Below are positions 1 through 10,712 of a stretch of DNA of 64,000 nt, one piece after another (positions within the stretch are counted from its first letter, which is position 1; the number at the start of each line of letters is the position of its first letter). The position numbers were made by a program, and so were the translations under genes. Under the pieces are notes generated by a model, which worked only from the letters and a program-made list of their open reading frames with translations, did not search any database and was not told the origin of the DNA. This DNA is from Coriaria nepalensis (taxonomy: Eukaryota > Streptophyta > Magnoliopsida > Cucurbitales > Coriariaceae), in NCBI GenBank assembly GCA_027186245.1, contig CP114493.1:7385501-7449500 (forward strand), given 5' to 3'.

Positions 1-12
1 ATAGATTGGATG

Positions 13-142
13 GTCGAACATTCAGGATCAGGTGATAAAGTTGAGAAGGATGAAAGGAGTGCTAATTTGCGCGGTCAGGCCAACATGTTCTGTAGAAGTT
101 AAGCTGGAAGGTCAAATGATAAAGATTTTCTCATACATGTGG
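13..142. repeat. Diverged direct repeat, left copy
   Basis: This stretch aligns along its whole length with 719-846 in the same orientation, with many substitutions and small indels. The best-conserved block is an 'aggccaacatgtt'-like core. The two copies flank the RT-RNase H remnant. They could be old tandem copies of part of a retroelement; I cannot tell whether they are LTR pieces. No open frame is preserved. Confidence 0.55.
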
Positions 143-179
143 TTGGGAGTAAATTCCTAATTGTGTCAGCGTATAAATA

Positions 180-640
180 GAGAAATGATAGGGGCACTAT
201 CAATATATGTCAAATGCTTTAAAAGGAACAAGTTAGGATGGACAAAAGAATGTGATAAGGCTTTTAGAGAGTTGAAGAAGTACTAAGCCAATATTTTTCG
301 GCTGAGTAAGCCAATAGAAGGGGAATTTCTGAAGTTATATATAACAGTCGGTGCAGTAGCAGTAAGCTAAGAGAAGAAGAGGGTCATCAAATTCCCATTT
401 ATTATACATGTAAAGTGCTGAGTAGCCCAGAAACTATATACCCTCGAGTAAAAAAAGTAACGTTGGCCTTGGTGGTGGTTATCCAGAAACTAAGGCCGTA
501 ATTACAAGCCCATGTCATTAAGGTGTCAGTCAGCCTACCCTTGAAGAAAATATTGCAAAACCTGGACACGTCCGGAAAATTGCTGAAGTGGTATGTAGAA
601 TTGGGTGAGTTCGACATCACATATACCCCTTAAGTCGGCC
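180..640 (+). pseudogene. Ty3/gypsy reverse transcriptase-RNase H remnant
   Basis: Conceptual translation with stops and frame changes gives, in order, a decayed 'KAFRELKKY' block (end of the RT thumb), 'LYITVGAVAVS' (start of gypsy RNase H), a 'YPRVKKVTLALVVVIQKL'-like block, 'LKKILQNLDTSGKLLKWYV' and 'ELGEFDITYTP'. These are the usual blocks of a Ty3/gypsy RNase H in the usual order. Several in-frame stops and at least one frameshift are visible, so it is dead. No LTRs, integrase or gag could be recognised around it. The family assignment rests on motif order; the exact ends are uncertain. Confidence 0.75.
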
Positions 641-718
641 ATCAGGGCCTAATTCTTGACATATTTCATTTCGGAACTCAATGTACTTGAGTCTGACTAG
701 ATACCATGGTGCATTTCC

Positions 719-846
719 TAGTGGAACATTCAAGATTCTGACAGCAAAGTTAAGAAAGGTGAAAAAAAAAGTACTGATCTAAATGGTCTGGCCAACATGT
801 TGGGCAAAAGTAAGACCTAAGGTCAGAGAACAAAGATTTCCTGTCA
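719..846. repeat. Diverged direct repeat, right copy
   Basis: Second copy of the repeat seen at 13-142, offset by about 706 bp, with the gypsy RNase H remnant between them. Confidence 0.55.
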
Positions 847-2328
847 CAAGGATATAATCAACAGAAATTAAAGGTAACAACCAATATGTGTTGTGTCGAT
901 ATGTACAGATATACAGCGAGCGTGATTTCTCAAGATAATATAAACATCAAAATCTTAAATTGATAATATAAACATCATCTAAAAACTTTTTTTCTTTTTT
1001 GAGAAAAAATTCTCTAAAAATTATCTTAAGCGTCAGAGAGGATATATACCTAGCAGAACATAACTCCAAAATAAAAACCTAACCGAAGAGGAAGAGGAAG
1101 AGGAAGAGGATGAAAGATGATCACATCAACATCAATTCCTTTTAAAAAAAAATATTTTTATATATTTATATTCTTACCTGTTTCTTTTGTTTTCTTTTCC
1201 TGATTTATATTGCTATCAGTTATTATACTCGGATCAAAAGGGAAAGTTTCATGATCTGTAAATACCAGCGTGGGATCTCAATAAACCTTTTTAGAAGCTC
1301 AGAAACAAGAAATTAAAGAAAGCCCACGGAAAAAGAAAAGAAAATATAAAAAAAAAACCCCTTTAAGTCTCTACTTTTGCTAGATCTATGCAGGATAAGA
1401 AGATTAAAAAACACGAGTTGAGATGATTCAGAGGAAGAACACAATCACGAAGAGAAGATTCTGTGATTATCCGGATGCAGAGTAAAGGGGGAAAGAGAGG
1501 AAGCAAAGGTAATCAACGGAATGGGAGGAATCGGTAAGTAAAAATCACAAGAGCAGATTTCTTATCTTTTCTTACCCGTTCACCCATTTCCGTTCACTAC
1601 CTTCATTTCATGTCCTTCCTTCCCCTTTCCTCTTTCCCTCTCCCACTTTGTTTTCATTCTTTTCACGCTAGGGCCGGCTGACTTTATATAGCCGAACTTT
1701 ACACTCTCTCTCTCTCTCTCTTTATTTCCAAGCACAATTTTATCAGGTCCATTTCGAGGCCAAAGCCCAATACTTGTTACTTAAGGCCCAAACAGCCAAC
1801 TGGGGCCTCTTTCTATAAATAAGACACCAAGGCCCAATAGAGTTATGAGTCTCTTATTATCCAATTTCCACTCACCTTTCTTTTACTCTAGTTGAATAAA
1901 CTAGCTTCAGTTAATTAGGTATAATTAATATAAAATATCAAAAAAAAAAAAAAAAAAAAATTTTAAGACTATGGTTAATTAAATCGGAATTATTTAATAA
2001 CTGAATTATAAGAAACATCTTTCAAAATTGATCTCTTTTACAAAATTATATGGAAAAAAAGAAGAAAATTACACAAACAAACAAATCTCAAATCTCAAAT
2101 CTCTTTCTCGATCTTCCTGTAATTATTCACCTCTTTCTTAGGAAACTTCTTTCTTGATGAATCTATTATTCTTAGCAAATATTTTGTATATGATCAATGG
2201 ATCATGTCTTCCTATGCTAATACTTTTGTACTTCTTTTTTAACTGCATAATGAGTACGTACACGTATTATCCACACATACATAAAAATGGCATGAGACAA
2301 ATTTGTAAACATGTTTTTTATTAGCTTC
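847..2328. other. Spacer with microsatellites, no gene recognised
   Basis: AT-rich spacer downstream of the minus-strand CCCH gene. It holds a short GGAAGA-type repeat near 1090-1111, a CT run near 1704-1722 and a poly-A run near 1940-1960. A purine-rich stretch at 1470-1550 with two GTAA-like donors looks superficially exonic, but I found no conserved protein in it. Confidence 0.5.
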
Positions 2329-3860
2329 TTATCTCTCCATCTTGATGATGTTGCTGTTGTTCTTGAGCGTGGCCAACTTCTCTTGCTCGGTGAGTGCATG
2401 TCGGAAGTGGCAACGGTGACCATAGGGGCAGACTATTCCGGCAAGGACCATCCGGCAGACCTCGGTCTTATAGCGGGGGTGACGGATGACAGGGCGGAGC
2501 TCTTCTATGCCGTGAGCAAACTGGCAGTGGTCTCCATACGAGCAAGCTCCGGTGTCCTGCCATTTGTTGCAGAGCTCGGTCTTGTACATGCCTTGATTGT
2601 ACACCTCCAGTTCAAGTGGCTCCTCCTGTTTCTTCCCTCCCGGCACATACACCTTTTGCTGTGTACAAGGATATGTAAGATCTATTTTAATCATCTATAA
2701 CGTCATTATGGCAATATTGGCATATTTTCCAGCAATGATCAATATGTGTATTTATGTTTACATAACAAAATTAATACGAGTAATATGAATTGAATTTGGA
2801 CCAGTTAATGTAAATTTCACTAATCTTTTGTGTCAATATCTCGCTAAAGCATTGCATCATTCATCTGTCTAACACCCACGAAACTGGACCACAATGATGT
2901 AGTGAACAATATACCGCTCTAGCAATAAGAAATTTCACCAAAAGGATATGAAAATGACCTTTGCATTCTTAGAATCTTAATCATACTTAAATAACAAACT
3001 TTCTTTACCATCAAGCAAGATCCTATCTAATAATGCAAATCTTATGCGTGAAGAAAGAACACAGAAGATCTTAGGAAAAAAAAAAAAAAAAAAACCACAC
3101 GAAGGCAGATTATATGACCACAAAAATACAAAGAACAAAAAAAAAAAGCTAGTACTGATTAAGATCATGAAAGTGAAGCATAGAAAGAAATAGCATTTTG
3201 TTAAAATAACAGACATAAGTCATCATTATGCATTACCGCCACCTTGAGTGAACGCTCGGTTTTAGGGTGAGTGGCACTACGAAACTGTCCACCATGAATA
3301 GAAGCAGCCTGAGCGTGAACCATCTTCAAGTAGCCAGTCGATCTCACAGAAATACTTTTCGGCAGCGAGAATCTCTCCTCCACCTTAACATTCTGGACCC
3401 TTCCGCTCTCCTTCACGTACGATGGGCTATCATCTGAAACTTCTTCCCAAGAAGAATTGCTCGCCGCGCCTCTTGCCCCTAGACAAAGACCACGAAAAGT
3501 ATCGGCAATATCATACTGCGTCGGATGGTCAGGTGATCCAAGCTGTTTTTGGACCGACGGTTGGATCAACTGGCTAAGATGCTCGTTTAGCTCCCGGTTG
3601 AAGCTCCGAAGATGATTGTTCTCACGAAGAAGAGCTTCAGCCTCTTCGTTGGCTTCGCGAAGATGTGAGAGACAGAGGCTGTGACGGTTGACCATCTCCT
3701 GGTGCTCCTGAACGAGGCGTGTATGGTAAAGATGGCTGCGTACGACCATAGCGGAGACTACTGGAAGATCGGAATCGGAGTCTTGGTATGGCGTGTAAGA
3801 GACCAGAGAGCTCAAGAGATGTTGTTTGACGTTGGAAGACTGAAGAGTACGGGGAAGCAT
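2329..3860 (-). CDS. Tandem CCCH zinc-finger protein, C3H14/C3H15 (CDM1)-like
   Basis: Two-exon model: 3860-3237 and 2658-2329, phase-0 intron with GT (GGCG|GTAATG) and AG (TACACAG|CAA) borders, predicted 317 aa. The second exon encodes two adjacent C-X8-C-X5-C-X3-H fingers, each preceded by a conserved basic/aromatic lead ('MYKTELC', 'RYKTEVC'). This is the TIS11/tristetraprolin-type tandem finger that binds AU-rich mRNA elements. The N-terminal half has a Leu/Glu-rich coiled-coil-like stretch near residues 70-100. The block '[11 protein letters not shown]' just before the fingers is what I recall from Arabidopsis C3H14 and C3H15/CDM1, which act in anther and secondary-wall development. Likely role: post-transcriptional mRNA regulator. 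The ATG at 3860 opens the frame. Function in this species is inferred from the family. Confidence 0.9.
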
Positions 3861-4689
3861 AAATAAAAAACGAAGACCATGCAGGGGTAAGGGCCTTTGT
3901 AGCAGTTAGAGGGTGCATTTTGATTATCAAGTAATTGCTTGGTTTATAAGCTTCTACACTCAAAAAATGATAGTGGTGGTTATTGAAGTAGTAGTAGATT
4001 AAGACAGATACCATCTTTTTTTCATTTCTATTTTTTTTTTTTTTTTTTTATTTATTTTTGTTGGGGAAGAGTAGAACATTGCTTCTTCATCACAACTTTA
4101 ACTACTTGAATCCCTTCCTTTCTTTCTTCTTTCTTTTTTCTTAGACCCAACAGCTCAACCATAAATTTATTATCAAATGTTTGGTGAAGTTACAATCCCC
4201 TAATTAGATTCAAAATACCCAGAAACAAAACTTGGTTTCTTCGTAGCGTAGCAAATAATAAAACTAAAGGGTTTAGTTTTCATGTCATTTTCAGTAAAGG
4301 CATTGGTATGAAAATGTAGGGAGTTTGTTGTGGTAATCAAGTTAAGAGAGAAAGACAGCTTAAACTACCATAATTCAGCACTTCAAAGTTCATTATAATC
4401 TTTCATTTTACAAACAAACAGGACTTACTTTCCTTAATACAGATCAAAGGATACATGATTAAATTAAGATTCAAGGAGTAAGTATGAAGTTGTGATGTAT
4501 ACTAATGGAGACAAAGTTCTAATGAAACAGATGCCCAATTTTCCAATATATTCAATACAAACCCGGAGGACCTTCGGTTTTTTCATATAACCAAAAAAAA
4601 GGGCGAAACATTCCGAAATTCCAAATCCTGTAAGCAAAAAAAGACTCGACTTGATGACAAAATTTACATTAACATCCTCCTAACCTTGA
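3861..4689. other. Spacer between CCCH and SUMO-like genes
   Basis: Promoter and 5' leader of the CCCH gene (minus strand) followed by the 3' region of the SUMO-like gene. There is a poly-T run near 4029-4049. No further gene seen. Confidence 0.5.
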
Positions 4690-6438
4690 TCAACTCGACT
4701 TGACATGTACTTCAATCATGTCATCATCTTCCATCCCAAGGCCTTCGGGAGTGTCAGCTGGATTAATCTTTTCCCCGTCAAAACAAAACACTAAACGTTC
4801 TACGTCTAATTTAAGTCTATCTGAATACATCTTGAAGAGGCGCTCAAATTTGTCATCCTATAAAATCCACGCAGCTCATGTTACATGCTTGCAAACAACA
4901 AGCTTCAATAGCCTAAGAACATTAGATATACCTTGAACACGCGATATTGTTTGAGTCCATCTTTATCTTGCACGGAGATGACAACTTTCGGCCTTTCTTG
5001 GGACTCTCGTACTTGATTATCAAGAGACTCAGTATTTTTAGCTTTTCCAAAGTCTCTTTTTACAGACTCCTCCACAGCTTTTAATGCCTTTTTGGCTGAT
5101 TCTGCAAATGAAGCCAGCTCTTGCTTCTTTAACCTATATGTGAAAAGGTGAAAAAATAATGAGTTGAGAGAAAAGGCAATAAAATCCCAAACGAAAGAGT
5201 CTACTTCACAGTTATAAAATTTGATAAAATCATTAGAAAGAGATAGACAGACTGCTGATATGGCATCGAGGGATGAATCACTTTCATAACCTTAAGATTG
5301 CTGATAGGAAATATAGCTAGCAGCATCTTATTATAATAATACACATGCAAATGAGTACAACAACTTTGTGATATATAGGTGCCGCAGAGTAACATAACCA
5401 AAGCCAATGCATTCTGTGTTAGTATTGATAATATGCATTCAGAGGAATAAATAAACCATTGTAGGCCCTTCTCTTAATGATTTGGATGCAGATCAGATTA
5501 TCCTCAATAAACAATTTTTCAATTTCTAGTTCGCTCGTTAGACAACGCATTAACCAATGCGTTTTCTGCGTTAGTAAGAGACATACCGGGTATATAGGTA
5601 AATAAATCTGCTATCATAGGGGAAACATTAGAGCCAGAGAGGTTCGCATTATTGTTAATATTTTTGGGTAGGGGCATTTTGGTGCTTTTCCATAGTAAAT
5701 TCGAATACAGATAAGAAACCGTTCTATTAACATAAATTTTATAAAATAAAACCGAGAATACCTCAATTGCTTTATTGTTGAATCTTCCCCGAACTTATTT
5801 TCAGAAACACTAGAAGCCTTGGGTGGAGGAGGTAGCCAATCCTCTTCTTCCTTATCATCACAATCCACAACTTCCGTTACAATCGGCTTGGTCCCTACCT
5901 TATCTTCAACCTAATTTCAGATAAGAATCAAGAAGAAAACAAAATCATAAGAGAAGCTAGATTTTGCTCAAATACACACTACAGGTAACTACTTGTATAA
6001 AGGATATTATACCACAGAATTAGAAGTCTTCCGTCGCTTTAGTGGTGCTGGACTCGAATCTGAATCATCATCTGAACATGTTTTTTTATTTATTTTATTA
6101 AATAAATAATAATAATAATCTTCTGATTTCTGTTAGCGATGAAAAGGAGCTAGACTGAAATTTTTTCTAGAATCCCAAACGAATTCAAAAAAATCGGACT
6201 TCCTTTTACTAGGTACTATTTTCTCGCCATCCAAACACATCCGTAACAGAACATAGAGAAATTGAGACTTACCGTCGACGCACACGAAGTTCATCGGCTG
6301 AACGCGTCTGTAGTCGAACAAGGGCTCCAGTTCTTCGGTGAAATCCGCCTGCAGATTGGAAAATTCAAGGTTCCCGAAATTGAGAGAAAACAGAGGATGA
6401 AGAAACCCTAGATAAAGAGGAAGAACGCTTCTCACCAT
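4690..6438 (-). CDS. Rad60/SUMO-like (ubiquitin-like superfamily) protein
   Basis: Six-exon model: 6438-6436, 6348-6273, 6071-6013, 5910-5762, 5133-4932, 4857-4690; 218 aa, all borders GT-AG and phases consistent. The first coding exon is only the ATG, directly followed by a GTGAG donor. The second begins 'ADFTEELEPLFDYRRVQP'. Middle exons give an acidic Asp/Ser stretch and 'DWLPPPPK'. The last two exons form a C-terminal ubiquitin fold ('KVVISVQDKDG...FKMYSDRLKLD...LGMEDDDMIEVHV'), close to the SUMO-like domains of Rad60/NIP45 proteins. There is no C-terminal diglycine, so it is not a conjugated modifier but probably a SUMO-pathway or genome-maintenance adaptor. It resembles what I recall as At1g68185. 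The reading of residues from MVRSVL at 6438 through the first intron is an alternative, less likely start. Confidence 0.85.
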
Positions 6439-6599
6439 TGTCGTTTATTGATGGATTTCTCCAGCTCCGCCCCGCCCAAATTCGCGCGTTATGGTGATTG
6501 TTGATTTTAAAACGCCTATTTGTTTTCAAGACCGTACTTTTTCTTCTTTTCGTCAAGTCACTTGCCAATCCCTAATAGTATTTATTAATAATTATTAAA

Positions 6600-7269
6600 T
6601 TGTAAAATTAACCTTCAACAAATTTTATTTAAAATATTAGACCCAAATAATTTTTGTTAAAAAAAATGATTTCCTACTTTGACTTTATTGAATTTTTTAA
6701 TTAAAAAAATGAAAGAAAAATATAAAATAAATTTATTAACTTTTAGTTACTTTTTGAAAAAATAAAAAATAAAAAATAAAAAATAATAAAAATAGAATAA
6801 GTACCCCTCACTTTATGTCTCTCCATTTTTGCGAACACTATCACATTACCTTCGTCTTCAACTTTTTCTTCAAATTTTTCCTCACCTTTATTCATTTTCA
6901 AAATGCAACCACCATCTTTATCTTCGACCCTTTACTTCTTCTTCTTTATAATGAAATCGAAACATAGACTAACAATAGTTCGAACAAAGAATCCGAATAT
7001 TAAGGAGTTAAAGAAGCGGTGGAAGGATGATTCGTCAGAGAAAATCATGAACGATAGCAAGCGACAAGTTAGTGCTGGAATCAATGACCAAAATAGAGCA
7101 ACCTCAATCACCCAATATAAATTTCAAACTCTTAAAAACTAGTATTTTTTCAGCCAATTGTTTGATTAATCTAGGTTTGGAGTGAAATGTGGTTAAAAAT
7201 AATAAGAAAATAGTTTGTCCATGAAATTCTAGATTGCTTGATCTCTAATCTTAGAGATATTGATATCTT
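6600..7269. other. AT-rich spacer, no gene recognised
   Basis: Very AT-rich DNA upstream of the SUMO-like gene. A 79-codon plus-strand frame at 6903-7142 has no recognisable domain and no neighbouring exon, and I do not call it. Confidence 0.4.
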
Positions 7270-7274
7270 TGTAT

Positions 7275-7715
7275 TTAGTCTCGATGGTCCCTAAACATAC
7301 CTATCGAGCATCGAGATAGGAGATCAAAGATTTTGTGGTCTCTATTCAAAGTGCTCGATGCCCGATGGGTTAGTAAGATTACAAACCTATCGGGCATCGA
7401 GTAATGAGAATAGATAACCACCTCTCTTACCCTCTTATTTTGATGTTCGGTGAGTACATTCAAGACCCATGGAGACATCGAGATCACCTCTAATGATATG
7501 TCCTTAATGCTCGATGCCCTATGAGTTTGTAAGAATAAAACTATCAGGCATTGAGCATTGTGGTAAGAGCATTAAAGGTGTCTGATCTCGATGGGAACTT
7601 TCAAAACCCATAGAGTATCGAGATTAAGGGATCAAAGACTTGTATATGTTCTTAATGCTCGATGCCTGATGAGTTTGAAAGACTAAAAATTATTGGCCAT
7701 CGAGCATTATATATA
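7275..7715. repeat. Degenerate ~150-bp tandem repeat containing palindromes
   Basis: Three diverged units in tandem. Each has a 'catcgagat' block, then about 45-50 bp later a 'gctcgatgcc' half-site, about 20-25 bp of spacer, and the complementary 'ggcatcgagc'-like half-site, making an imperfect hairpin. The left half-sites lie near 7353, 7508 and 7656, so the period is about 150 bp. A further patch of the same CTCGATG vocabulary is at about 8660-8735. There is no coding capacity. Confidence 0.7.
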
Positions 7716-7899
7716 AATTAATGATTGTTTATATTAATCGTTATTTTGGAATGTGTTTTGTTCATTTCAGGATAAATAAGTTGCAATTCTTCGTGAACTT
7801 AGACTCATCCTTAAAGAAGATGATGTATACAAAGCCCGGCCCGAATATCTATGATAGCTAAGAAGAAAGTATTGGTTGCTGATATCGAGAAAAAGCTCA

Positions 7900-8135
7900 A
7901 CGCACGATAGTTGAAGATATTTTCGAGGACCTGCTTGAGACACTTCCTTGAGATGAATTTATCTCAAGAACTATGGCCAGGTCGCTAACTATTTCATTTT
8001 TCATGTAGAGTGTTTGAAGACAAATGATGTTTGGTTTATTATCTGAGTGAAGCCTATGCAGTTTAGTTTGAGGGAGTGGGCTATGGTGTTGAGGTTGAAG
8101 TGTTATACTTATCCATCTGACTCGATGAATGCTCG
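7900..8135 (+). pseudogene. DUF1985-like transposon-protein relic
   Basis: Translation across stops and frames gives 'CLRHFLEMNLSQELW' followed by 'CLKTNDVWFII', a stop, and 'VKPMQFSLREWAMVLRLKC'. The block 'W..V...P.RFS.REFA.VTGL.C' is the hallmark of the plant DUF1985 domain, found beside Ulp1 protease domains in captured-gene Mutator-like elements. Stops and frame changes show it is dead. A partial internal repeat follows ('gaggttgaagt...cttatccatc' at about 8088 and 8151). Only this fragment is recognisable. Confidence 0.55.
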
Positions 8136-9390
8136 GTTAACAAGTGTCATGAGGTTGAAGTCTCATGCTTATCCATCCTAAGAAGATCATCAATATTAGG
8201 AAGGTTAGGTAATTGATGATGCTCTTCCCCACGTGTGTTTCTCTAAATCTTCGAAATCAACTTCAGGTATATGGGAGGTTTTTTATCTTCTCTTTATAAG
8301 TAGCACAAAATTCCCTTTACGTTTACATATAGCTAGGAAGACATCATTTTACTAAATGGCTTGTATGACAGTTGCAAGCTGAATTCATTATGGCTCACCT
8401 TAATAGAGTTATATACAAGTTCCATAAGTTGAGTAAACATGATATTAGATATGACTGAAACTTCAGTTGATCCATTTGTCCTATTTTCATACTAATACAA
8501 TAACTTCTCTTTCTCCTATCGGTTTAAATTCTCCTCACTCATCATCAAAACATATAGCTACGAAAATAGTGTTCATTTTTGTACAAGGGTCGAAGAAAAA
8601 TAAAAAGGTAAATCATTAATCTTAATTATAAGGAAAAAAAAAATGAAGAATTACATATTGTTGCTCAATAAGCTCGATGTACGGTTGCTCGAACAATGTC
8701 CACCATAGAGCATCGAGCCCATCGAGCTCTACAACTCAAACCTAGATTTTGTGAAGCCATTACAGGCCTCAAATTTCTCTATTTCATTTTAAAACAAAAG
8801 CTTAGTATAAAAATAAAATTATGATTTCTTTTGTGATTATCTATTAATGATTAAAAGATAAACTAAGGATATCTTCAAAAATATCATGAAGGAAAATGAA
8901 GGCTGAAGGAGAAAAATGAATATCAAAGAACGAATTTAAAATGACGAAAAGGAAAAATCTGATTACAATGAAACTTTTATTTTAGGATTTGGTAGCTTTT
9001 TTTTTTTCACTACAGGTTACTATTCCGGGAAGGAAGGGGAAGAGGGAAGGAGATAAGGGTAGGATTATAATTTTGCATGCTGATTTGACCAAGAATATTA
9101 AGATTATTTCATGTTTCTTAATATTTTTTAATTAAATCTAAATTAGAGATTCATTCTATCTGAAGAAGAAGATTCCTTTTTTTTTTTTTTCCTATCATTT
9201 GTAAGGCCGAACTAAATTTTCTCATTACTTTTTATTGTTTCCGACAGTGAGTATATGTTTTTTGAACATGAGAACTGAAAATAATATACAGTGATGTCTT
9301 GTGTAAGAGATCTGTATCTAGCTAGATTAGCCTTGGTCGATGGAGCATGCTATTTCCCCAAAAAACCTGTTTAAATGGATGATCTGAGAC
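8136..9390. other. Spacer, no intact gene
   Basis: AT-rich sequence with the CTCGATG patch at about 8660-8735 and a poly-T run near 9177. No protein or RNA gene recognised. Confidence 0.4.
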
Positions 9391-9413
9391 ATGTTTGGTA
9401 ACATCTGTACTGG

Positions 9414-10244
9414 ATGATTTTACAATATCCCAACAACGAGAACCGGAATGGGGCATTAGCATTGATTGATGACTTTGGGTGCATTGACTATGGAAGAATG
9501 AGAACCTTTGAGGAAGGAGATCATAGCATGAACATGAAGTCCGGTATGATATGGAAGCCTGAGTTGCATCAGAAGTTTCTAGACGCAATCACCAAGCTGG
9601 GCAACAAAAGCAAAACATTTAGTAATTGCTTCTAGAACAGCTTAATTATTTGTAGCATATCATTACTAATCAGTTCTTTTTTCTTCTTTATGGATTCTAG
9701 AAGCTGTTCCAAGCAGTATACTGAAGCTGATGGATGAACCTGGTTTGACACTACGACAAGTTTCAACCACCTGCAGGTATATATATACATTCTTCTAGCA
9801 AGATATCGAAGTCATGTTTAGAAAATGCTTATCATTTTTTTTTTCGTGCCATGTCAAAAATACAAAGCTCAAAACAAGGAAGCAGGGAGAAGTAAAGTAC
9901 CTTCATCCCACAACGAGTGCATGATTGAAGAAAGCCATAGTTCCAAAATACAACCTTCATCAGAACATGCTGATCTGCTGAAGATTATAGGATGGGGCCC
10001 ACATGCATACTTTCCCACAACTAGTCATAATACGAGTGCTTCTTGGCCCAACCCTTGTGACTCCATGCTTCATCTTTTTGGTGTGGTAGTAGCAATGGCT
10101 TGCCCTGCTAAATTTAAGCCTTTCATCTCTTTTCCTCCGCCAATACCTATTCACGTTTATAGAAGGAAACGTACTTGTGGAGATAATCTCCATTTTGTAC
10201 TATATGATGAAAGAGAACAAGAGAAGCTTTGTGTATATATATAG
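9414..10244 (+). pseudogene. Broken GARP (MYB-related) DNA-binding gene
   Basis: The first frame (9414-9635) contains 'MIWKPELHQKFLDAITKLG', helix 1 of a GARP/type-B response-regulator DNA-binding domain. A second segment at about 9700-9776 gives 'AVPSSILKLMDEPGLTLRQV', helix 2 and the start of helix 3. The expected 'NHLQ' can be read only in a shifted frame just before a GTATAT donor, which suggests a one-base deletion. A third segment from about 9845 starts 'QKYKAQNK' but has no AG acceptor at the right place. The rest (9900-10244) has no recognisable domain except a short block identical to the LPP last exon. The parts of a GARP gene are in order, but the frame and one splice site are lost, so I call a pseudogene; an unusually spliced gene is possible. 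Confidence 0.6.
9988..10014 (+). repeat. 27-bp exact inverted repeat, left arm
   Basis: These 27 bases are the exact reverse complement of 10811-10837, which is the start of the last coding exon (including the acceptor AG) of the neighbouring LPP gene. In the plus-strand frame here it also reads GWGPHAYF, the LPP peptide. Confidence 0.9.
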
Positions 10245-10712
10245 TTGGAGAGAAGGGCTTCTTTTCTATATATTTGAGTGAAGGAATCTCTATTATTCAC
10301 ACTACAAAAAAAAGAAGAAAGAAAAAGAAATGGAAAAAGAACATGTAGTTTGCAATATACGTCATTTATTACATGTACACATCAAATCATCACCTCTAAG
10401 GATCAATGTCTCTTCCGTAATATAATAATAAGAACAACAATGTATATACACTATTCCCATGAATGCAAAACAGCTCTCTATTAGCCACAAAAGAGAAGAA
10501 ACAGAATGAGCCAAATTTATAGTAATATATTCAGAACAGATGTTCAAGGGGGGTCGCCATCTCTCATGTATTCCACGACTTGTTTGGTTGGCCAGAAAGT
10601 GAGAAGGAAAATAACATTTTGACAGAGAGATGGAGATTAAACCTGAAGACTGAATTAATCGCCCATGGTATTGATTTGTATATGTCATATTGAGCAGTTT
10701 GTCTCGTTTTGT
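10245..10712. other. Spacer and LPP-a 3' region
   Basis: No further gene; probably the 3' UTR of the minus-strand LPP-a gene, with an A-rich, (GAAA)-like stretch near 10305-10340. Confidence 0.4.

Noticed and set aside
1440..1560. Small exon-like segment with GTAA donors
   Set aside because: No conserved protein and no partner exons; purine-rich low complexity.
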